A stretch of 64,000 nt of DNA from Cryobacterium sp. PH29-G1 (GTDB taxonomy: Bacteria; Actinomycetota; Actinomycetes; Actinomycetales; Microbacteriaceae): positions 1 through 64,000 of the forward strand of contig NZ_JASISY010000012.1 in the NCBI RefSeq assembly GCF_030063365.1. The letters are read 5' to 3'. Below, one piece after another: positions 58,901-64,000 of the stretch. Positions within the stretch are counted from its first letter, which is position 1. Every line of letters starts with the position of its first letter. Made by a program: the position numbers and the translations under genes. A model generated the notes under the pieces. That model was not told the origin of the DNA. It saw only the letters and a program-made list of their open reading frames with translations, and did no database searches.

Positions 58901-61819
58901 GTTACCGGCGGCGTCGAGGTGATGAGCAAACGCCGCGTTGAGCGCGCCCATGCGGTCGGCCGTGGTGTTCGGCCGGTCGAAGGCGACCTCCGGGGCTTTC
59001 GTCGACACCGTGACCTGCATGATGGTGCGGGTATTCGGTCCATAACCGGCCAGGGTGCTCGGAGCACCCGCCGGCGACAGGTCGGGATTGCCGGTGTAGT
59101 AGTCGTAACCGGGAACACGTGCCGGGAAGGCTGCGGGCGCGTCGTTGTAGAGAATGAGTGTCTTACCGCGGTACTGCGAGAAGTCCACCACGACGTCAGC
59201 CCGTTCGGCCGGTGCGAGCAGCAGGGAATGCTGGTCAACGTTACCGACGTCGAACCGGGTCGGGTCCGTGATCCAGGTCGTGTCGTGCGCCGGTACCACG
59301 ACCGGAGCGGGCAGGAACCCACCCTCCGAGCCAATCTGGATCCAGTCTGGGCCCTTGGGGCTCAACGCTGTGTTGACGGTCGGGGTGACGACGGGGTCGG
59401 TTTGAGCCGCCAGCACCTCGGCCGGCTTCAGGGCGACCTCACTCAGCGTGCCGGTCGTCGGGTCGGCAACGTACCAGGACAGGTTCCAGAACCGGTCGTT
59501 GGCATCGTTGATGATGCGATACCGGTACGACTTCGGATCAACCGTGGTCTTCGGGTAGGCCGTGCCATTGACGATCGGCGTGTCGTTGAAGGCCTCCATA
59601 CCGACCGAGACGTTGGGCGTCGCCGGAATCATGGCGGGCTCGCAGAACGGCTGCACATCGGCGTCGCAGCTCGCGTCGTAGTACGGGTTGGCGATCGGAG
59701 GATACTTGGCGTCTTTCGCCGGCGGCCAGAACCAGGGGCCGTACATCCAGCGACCGAAGGAACTCATACCCGAGGGATCCCCCGGGTTCTGCGCCGGCAT
59801 GTACACGTGCGGGGTCCACAGGCTGCCGGTGCCGCCCCATTTGGCCGAGTTCCACGTGGGGTCGACCTGGGCGAGGGTGGCGGCATCCGGAACGAAAGTC
59901 TTGTCCTGAATGTTCAACGGCAGGCCAAGGCCCATACCGGCGAGGGGCCCGTCGGGAGCGATCAGCTTCTGCTCGGTCGCGTCGGTGATCAGATAGTCGG
60001 CTGCTTCACCCGCATACACGTTGAGCCGGGTGATCCCCCAGGCGTGGTCGTGATAGAACATCAGACGCGCGCTCTGCTGGTTGGTGTAGAAGAACGTTTC
60101 GGCACCGGGGCCCGGGTCGGCCATGTCCGGCACATTGCTGACGCTGACGCCCTTAGGGTAGGCGGTCTGCTCACCGGACGGTGTGACCCACTGGTGCGGG
60201 GTACCGTCGCTGATCCACGGGGTGATCCCACCGTGCAGGTGCAGGGTGGCGCGGTTTTCTGAATAGCAGGTGCTGGGCTTGGGGGTGGCCCCGCACATCG
60301 GGTTGCGAACCCCGTCGAGAACGCTTCCCTCGTCGGCAGCCATGTCCATCGGCACGCCATCGGCGTCGAGCTGCATCATGTCTGGTCCAGCACCCGAGCC
60401 CATCATGGAGGTGTCAACGGGGAGAAAGAGATCTCCGTCGACGCCCGTGGGCAGCAGGTTGCGGAACAGAATACGAACCGGCTTGTCTTTGGTCGCCACA
60501 ATTGTCGGGCCAAGATAGTGCGGTCCATCTACACCCGTGAAACCGTCAATGGGAGTATCTGCCATGGTCGGATCAAGGTTGGCGTTGGTCAGGGCCACAC
60601 GGTTGCCCGGCACAACGGAGGTAGACAACTGCACATAGCCGCGCAGCAGCGTAGCCGGCAGATCGCGGTGGAATTTCATGCGGTACTGCACGACGGCAAT
60701 TTCGTAATAGTCGGCGCCCGGGTAGGTCGTGGTGTCCGGAACTGCCGTGGGAATGTACTGGCCGAGGTCGTTCTTCTGGTCGGGGCCCATCCCTGGCAGG
60801 GTGTCGACGAACTTTTTGAGGCCCGGGGTGAGGTAGCCGGAGCCCGCACTCGTCACGGTGATTCCGGTAACGGCGCCCTTGGCTGCAACGATCGCGGTCG
60901 CGCTGGCACCCTTGTCGGCGGTACCGACGGTGTCGGCGATGGTCACAACCGGAGCGGAATCGTAGCCTTCACCGCCGCTGGTCAGCTCGATTGCCGCGAT
61001 ACCGATCGTGGCCGTGACCGACGCTGCCGTCGCGTTGATCAGGTTGGCGTCACGAAGTGTCACCGTGGGGGCGGTGGAGTATCCGGAGCCCTCCGTCACG
61101 ACCGTGACGGAGGTGACGACACCCGAAGCATCCATGTCGGCTGTCGCGGTGGGAATCGTTCCGTTTGGCTGGTCGGGCAGGGTAAATTCCACGATCGGCT
61201 GGATTGTGTACCCGCTGCCGCCGTCGATGATGGTGAGGTCATCCACACCACCACTGGCGATCGCGCCAGCCTCCAGTCCGGGAGTGGGATTGCCGCCGGT
61301 GATGGTCACGGCCGGTGCGGTGAAGCCGAAGCCGGCTTCCGCGACCTCGATGCGGGTGAGAACACCGCGCGAGATGTCCGCCGTTGCCGCGGCGGGGGTC
61401 GTCTGGACGCCAGCCGCCTCAACGGCCACATCGGGCGCGCTGGTGTACCCGGTACCGGGCTTGGTCACGGTGATCGACGAGATAGAACCGTTTTTGGGAT
61501 TGACCGTCGCTTCCGCTTCGGCATCCATTCCGCCTCCACCGGAAATCATCACCATGGCATTGGCGAGGACTTGCGGGCTGTTCGCCCAGTTGGGGTACGG
61601 TCCGAAATAGTGCGGCACTTTTGTTTCGTCGGTAGCGCTGGTCGGCCCATTGTCGACCATTCCCGGCATTCCCGGCATGGCGGGAACGGCCGCGGCGGCC
61701 GGCAACGCGGTCATCACCGTGCCCAGACTCGCCACCAGCACAGCGACGAGAGCCATACCGACAGCTCCCCCCGCCCGCGCCCGGATCGTTCGATCCGCTT
61801 TACCCCTCATTGCTGTCAT
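55985..61819 (-). CDS. Giant secreted multicopper oxidase with GxGY repeats and Ig-like tail
   Basis: A 1,944-residue exported protein. Signal peptide: residues 1-44 (Arg-rich n-region, then GMALVAVLVASLGTVMTALP, cleavage after AAA). Residues about 110-340 hold six degenerate GxGYxxAP-type repeats (GTGYTSAP, GSGYSTAP, GEGYDSAP and others). The oxidase core (about 380-1270) has all four copper motifs: TLHLHGGITPW (near 526), FYHDHAWG (near 590), THPIHFHLYDVQV (near 1130) and VWHCHILSHEEMDMM (near 1246). Then fibronectin-III-like domains and five tandem Ig-like domains of 85-95 residues (STFGSDVTFTTTVS, STFGQTVTFTATVR and similar). No sortase or S-layer anchor. Substrate unknown: metal, phenol or bilirubin-type oxidation are options. 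ATG with GAGG 5 nt upstream. Confidence 0.92.
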   Translation of the reverse strand: MTAMRGKADRTIRARAGGAVGMALVAVLVASLGTVMTALPAAAAVPAMPGMPGMVDNGPTSATDETKVPHYFGPYPNWANSPQVLANAMVMISGGGGMDAEAEATVNPKNGSISSITVTKPGTGYTSAPDVAVEAAGVQTTPAAATADISRGVLTRIEVAEAGFGFTAPAVTITGGNPTPGLEAGAIASGGVDDLTIIDGGSGYTIQPIVEFTLPDQPNGTIPTATADMDASGVVTSVTVVTEGSGYSTAPTVTLRDANLINATAASVTATIGIAAIELTSGGEGYDSAPVVTIADTVGTADKGASATAIVAAKGAVTGITVTSAGSGYLTPGLKKFVDTLPGMGPDQKNDLGQYIPTAVPDTTTYPGADYYEIAVVQYRMKFHRDLPATLLRGYVQLSTSVVPGNRVALTNANLDPTMADTPIDGFTGVDGPHYLGPTIVATKDKPVRILFRNLLPTGVDGDLFLPVDTSMMGSGAGPDMMQLDADGVPMDMAADEGSVLDGVRNPMCGATPKPSTCYSENRATLHLHGGITPWISDGTPHQWVTPSGEQTAYPKGVSVSNVPDMADPGPGAETFFYTNQQSARLMFYHDHAWGITRLNVYAGEAADYLITDATEQKLIAPDGPLAGMGLGLPLNIQDKTFVPDAATLAQVDPTWNSAKWGGTGSLWTPHVYMPAQNPGDPSGMSSFGRWMYGPWFWPPAKDAKYPPIANPYYDASCDADVQPFCEPAMIPATPNVSVGMEAFNDTPIVNGTAYPKTTVDPKSYRYRIINDANDRFWNLSWYVADPTTGTLSEVALKPAEVLAAQTDPVVTPTVNTALSPKGPDWIQIGSEGGFLPAPVVVPAHDTTWITDPTRFDVGNVDQHSLLLAPAERADVVVDFSQYRGKTLILYNDAPAAFPARVPGYDYYTGNPDLSPAGAPSTLAGYGPNTRTIMQVTVSTKAPEVAFDRPNTTADRMGALNAAFAHHLDAAGNPAGVFESGQNPVIVGQSAYNSAYGTNFASSGWCNAPKTPSAKCDGFARIQEQGGDEFKFDTLSGNQLSLPLQGKGLHDEMNSANFDEWGRMTANLGLEAPGATPLLQNIILYPYVNPATEILDSTGEPSSLDVTPISTSTDGTQIWKITHNGVDTHPIHFHLYDVQVINRVTWDNIIIPPEPTELGWKDTVRVSPLEDTLVAVRPIVPTLPFGVPDSMRPLNPMMPIGAMGSINGPNGTEAGFNNTDTNGNPVAPVKNVVANFGWEYVWHCHILSHEEMDMMRPVTVHAARSLADAPVLALGASGTLGWTDGTPVDYTQPTTWTNPGTAEIGYRVERAEVINDTVGAYATETSVLANLTSYAPVPPDPTMTYDYRVTAWNAAGDSQSNVIRVVGLPQAPTGFTATVESAPALPAGAQVALAWTNNATNATSVVLERSAGTDPFTVIATLAPTETSFVDSTVLPGSYAYRVQAVNPIGASAYAGPVTVDVAKPGSTTVVLNAPNPSLVGENVTFTATVSGVLASGTPTGAVDFTVNGTTTAVSLDAVGAASYATTSLPAGDSLVTASYGGDTVFMASSANTTQTVNKIATTAVLVSSANPSTFGSDVTFTTTVSPSAATGTVQFIVDGSPVGAPVALAAGGASYTVGSLAVGAHVVSASYGGDAAYLGSVAPGITQTIGGVLRPTTTTVTSNRVPSTFGQTVTFTATVRPVTGTGTPTGSVQFNIDGVNVVGVQTLNAQGRATYATAALSGGTHAVIATYRGSAIFAGGGSAPLNQDVNLGTSKTTLTRNRTTLVFGQSITFTARVTPLAAAGTVQFMFDGAAVGGPVTLDATGRATLVTSTLAVGSHTVSVTSSGNANYLPSASNTLTQTVRQGSSRAVVTSSGLTAARGATVVFTATVTAAAPATGVPAGSVQFRIDGVDAGGPVALNPSGQAAYATSALTAGRHTVIAVYSGSNDFAASTSRGIRQRIV

Positions 61820-61845
61820 GACTGCCTCTTCAACCTGTGGAGAAA

Positions 61846-61878
61846 CTGAGAATTTCCCAGTTCTCAGGTCAAGTTATA
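61846..61878 (-). promoter_or_regulatory. Putative promoter and operator of the multicopper oxidase gene
   Basis: A perfect 7-bp inverted repeat (CTGAGAA at 61846-61852, TTCTCAG at 61861-61867, 8-nt spacer) lies 27-48 nt upstream of the ATG. Just upstream is a -10-like TATAAC (61873-61878, minus strand). The dyad would overlap the transcription start, as a repressor site would. Confidence 0.5.
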
Positions 61879-62040
61879 TCGGCATGAACGCCCGAACCCG
61901 TGCCCCCTTTCTGGGGGTGTGCCTGACCCCCCGCGCACAGTAACTTCATTGCCTCGGATTCACGCCGAGAAACCGGCGTCGACACCCGCTTCGACGCGGG
62001 CGCAGCGGCACCACGGGCAAGCCCGCCTAGTCTGAGAGAC

Positions 62041-62748
62041 ATGGACGTGCTTCTCGATATCTGGCAACGCATGATGACACCGCACGCCGCACTGACGCCC
62101 CTGGCTGCGTGGCTGACCCTCGCAACGGCCGCAGCGATCGTGGTGTTTTCGCCGGTGTGGCGCCTCGCACGCCACGCCATCACTATCGTGCACGAAGGCG
62201 GTCACGGCGTGGCGGCGGTTCTCAGCGGCCGACGGCTCGGCGGCATCCGCTTGCATTCGGACACGTCTGGGCTCACCGTGAGCCGCGGGCGCCCGACCGG
62301 TCCCGGCATGATCTTCACCCTGTTGGCCGGATACCCGGCCGCTGCCTTAATCGGACTGGGCGCCGCCTGGCTACTCAGCCGGGGTTACGACGTGGGTCTG
62401 CTGTGGGCGCTGCTTGCCGCGCTGGCTCTGCTGCTCGTGCAGATTCGCAACTGGTTCGGGCTGTGGTCGGTGGCCGTAACCGCTGTCGTGGTCTTCGGTG
62501 TCTCCTGGTTCGGCTCGGAGCGAGTGCAGGGGGTGTTCGCCCTGCTGGTCACGGCATTTCTGCTGTTCGGCGCCCTGCGCACAACCCTCGAGCTGCAGCA
62601 ATCCCGGTCGCGTCGGGCGGGTTCGTCGTCGGACGCCGATCAGCTGGCCCGGCTCACGCACATCCCGGGTATCTTGTGGGTCGCGGTCTTTCTCGGCGTG
62701 CAGTTGCTCGCTCTGGCATTGAGCGCACGCCTGCTCGGGTTGGTGTAG
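62041..62748 (+). CDS. M50-type (M50B) integral membrane metallopeptidase
   Basis: A 235-residue, multi-helix membrane protein with the zinc motif HEGGH (about residues 51-55) in a membrane-proximal helix (RLARHAITIVHEGGHGVAAV), then GRRLGGIRLHSDTSGLTVSR, AGYPAAALIGLGAAWLLSRG, and at least three more hydrophobic helices. The pattern fits the M50B site-2-protease-like family common in actinobacteria. The NPDG-type second motif of true site-2 proteases is not visible. Its role is unknown; the divergent neighbour is the multicopper oxidase, with about 220 bp between them. ATG start with GAGAG upstream. Confidence 0.9.
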   Translation: MDVLLDIWQRMMTPHAALTPLAAWLTLATAAAIVVFSPVWRLARHAITIVHEGGHGVAAVLSGRRLGGIRLHSDTSGLTVSRGRPTGPGMIFTLLAGYPAAALIGLGAAWLLSRGYDVGLLWALLAALALLLVQIRNWFGLWSVAVTAVVVFGVSWFGSERVQGVFALLVTAFLLFGALRTTLELQQSRSRRAGSSSDADQLARLTHIPGILWVAVFLGVQLLALALSARLLGLV

Positions 62749-62798
62749 TCAACCAAACCTGAGTGGACCACGCAGCCAACCGTGACAGGGTTATTTGC

Positions 62799-63452
62799 AT
62801 GACAAAAATTGCGATTATCGGTGGCCATGGAAAGATTGCCCTTCAATTGGCCCGCTTGCTCACCACTGTCGGGAACGAGGTCAGTTCGCTGATTCGAAAT
62901 CCCGCGCACTCCGCTGATATCTCGGCGACCGGTGCGACGCCGGTTCTGGCGGACGTCGAGAACCTGTCGACCGACCACATCGCCGCAGTGCTGGCCGGGC
63001 ACGACGCGGTCGTCTGGTCCGCTGGCGCCGGCGGCGGAAGCCCGGAGCGCACCTATGCGGTGGACCGGGACGCGGCCATCCGCTCCATGGACGCCGCAGC
63101 GCAAGCTGGCATCTACCGCTACGTGATGGTGTCCTACCTCGGATCCCGAGCGGATCACGGCGCTTCCCCCGACGACGGCATGTTCGCCTACTACGAGGCA
63201 AAAGCAGCCGCAGACGACTACCTGCGAGCCACCTCACTGAACTGGACCATTCTCGGCCCGAGCGCACTCACCCTGAACGCTGCTACCGGCTCCATCGCGG
63301 TAGGTTCCGACGTGGCTCGTGGCGACACTTCGCGCGAGAACGTGGCCCTGGTGGCTGCCGCCGTACTGTCCAGCGACAACACGGTGGGAAAGTTCATCGA
63401 GTTCACCGACGGCGATCAGCCCATCAACGTCGCTCTCGCAGAGATTCGCTAA
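62799..63452 (+). CDS. NAD(P)-binding (atypical SDR) oxidoreductase family protein
   Basis: A 217-residue protein with an N-terminal Rossmann motif IAIIGGHGKIALQLARLL (GGHGxxA), DAVVWSAGAGGGSPERTYAV, the active-site-like Tyr region FAYYEAKAAADDYLRA, and NWTILGPSALTLNA, typical of NmrA/YwnB-like atypical SDRs. It probably binds NADPH; reductase activity or redox sensing are both possible. ATG at 62799 is chosen because the Rossmann strand begins immediately after; the upstream frame has no homology. About 50 bp after the peptidase gene and possibly co-transcribed. Confidence 0.9.
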   Translation: MTKIAIIGGHGKIALQLARLLTTVGNEVSSLIRNPAHSADISATGATPVLADVENLSTDHIAAVLAGHDAVVWSAGAGGGSPERTYAVDRDAAIRSMDAAAQAGIYRYVMVSYLGSRADHGASPDDGMFAYYEAKAAADDYLRATSLNWTILGPSALTLNAATGSIAVGSDVARGDTSRENVALVAAAVLSSDNTVGKFIEFTDGDQPINVALAEIR

Positions 63453-63465
63453 TCTAGTGGGCTGC

Positions 63466-64000
63466 TCAGGCGTCACGGCCAAACCAGGTCGTGACGCCGG
63501 GCGAGTAGAGCACGGAGTCCGGGACGCGCTGGGCGAGGCCGGCGAAACCGGCAGCGGCCAGCAGCGTGTCGTCAAGGCTCAGCAATGCGGCAGAATACAG
63601 CCGCCACGGTTCGTGATGATTGCGCAGGTGCACGGTGCGACCACGGATGCTTGTGAACAGCGCCCAGCGCGCAGTCAGAAAATCTGCCAGCGCATCGTGG
63701 ACCACCAGGGCGGAACCGGGTCGCGCCACGATAGCGGTGTGCTTGGTTCGATCACCGTGCCGCGTCGAGGAATACCGGTACTCACCGGAATCGATGCTGA
63801 GACGGGTACGGGACCAGACATAGGGCAGTGAAAACACCGCGCGAGCGGTCAACACCGCCGCCAGACGACTGGCTTCCAGGGACACGAACACAACTCCGCG
63901 ACGACCGCGGGAATCAACAGCGTAGAGGCGCACGTTCACCTCCACGAAGGTGCCGAAATAGGGTATCGGCGGGCTGGAAAGTACGGTCGCGCGGTCGAGC
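63466..64000 (-). CDS. DUF2071 (YqjF-like) family protein, 5' end outside the window
   Basis: The final 177 codons of a leftward gene that begins beyond position 64000. Residues visible near the right edge (VLSSPPIPYFGTFVEVNVRL) and AVDSRGRRGVVFVSLEASRL, RAVFSLPYVWSRTRLSIDSG, TRLSIDSGEYRYSSTR match DUF2071. Function unknown. It is convergent with the NAD(P)-binding gene, 13 nt apart. Confidence 0.85.
   Translation of the reverse strand, partial: LDRATVLSSPPIPYFGTFVEVNVRLYAVDSRGRRGVVFVSLEASRLAAVLTARAVFSLPYVWSRTRLSIDSGEYRYSSTRHGDRTKHTAIVARPGSALVVHDALADFLTARWALFTSIRGRTVHLRNHHEPWRLYSAALLSLDDTLLAAAGFAGLAQRVPDSVLYSPGVTTWFGRDA

Overview
The window is a high-GC chromosomal segment from an actinobacterium, most likely Microbacteriaceae (Micrococcales). 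The support is gene order (pyrR-pyrB-pyrC-carA-carB-pyrF-gmk-rpoZ-coaBC-metK-priA-fmt-rsmB; alaS-ruvX-mltG-aroE-aroC-aroK-aroB; thrS-HIT-pdxS-pdxT-yebC-ruvCAB-yajC-secDF-relA), frequent GTG/TTG starts, many 1-8 nt stop/start overlaps, a PriA without helicase motifs, and an actinobacterial IHF domain fused to guanylate kinase. This is core genome. No phage, IS element, plasmid origin, CRISPR array or rRNA operon was found.

Layout. 0.5-17.6 kb: a minus-strand run that begins with a PyrR-type RNA leader and pyrR, makes UMP (pyrB, pyrC, carA, carB, pyrF), and continues into mIHF-Gmk, RNA polymerase omega, CoaBC, MetK, PriA, Fmt and RsmB. 17.7-20.3 kb: a membrane-anchored DsbA-like protein, nusB, efp, aroQ. 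20.4-25 kb: an unknown gene, then a plus-strand module of GAF-domain regulator, aldehyde dehydrogenase and DUF779 protein lying between aroQ and the other shikimate genes. 25-33.4 kb: aroB, aroK, aroC, aroE, mltG, ruvX, alaS, all minus strand. 33.5-36.7 kb: two small membrane proteins, rpsD and rarA. 36.7-39.7 kb: plus-strand cyclophilin, DUF349 protein and an AbiEi-like protein. 39.7-53.6 kb: minus-strand relA, secF, secD, yajC, ruvB, ruvA, ruvC, yebC, DUF1697, pdxT, pdxS, HIT, thrS. 53.9-54.7 kb: four tRNAs (Val-GAC, Cys, Gly minus; Val-CAC plus). 54.7-64 kb: the most accessory-looking part, with an unrecognised two-gene membrane unit, a 1,944-residue secreted multicopper oxidase carrying GxGY repeats and five Ig-like domains, an M50-type peptidase, an NAD(P)-binding oxidoreductase and a truncated DUF2071 gene.

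How the genes work together: mostly housekeeping, covering pyrimidine, aromatic amino acid, CoA/SAM and pyridoxal phosphate synthesis, translation, Holliday-junction processing, Sec export and the stringent response. The less ordinary content is the aldehyde module inserted in the aro region, the giant oxidase with a likely operator, the unknown membrane pair beside the tRNAs, and an unusual number of short in-frame tandem repeats (15-17 bp, plus a 9-bp array) in or beside ordinary genes. No clearly new defence or mobile system is visible; the best candidates for undescribed biology are the 54.7-55.8 kb pair and the oxidase architecture.
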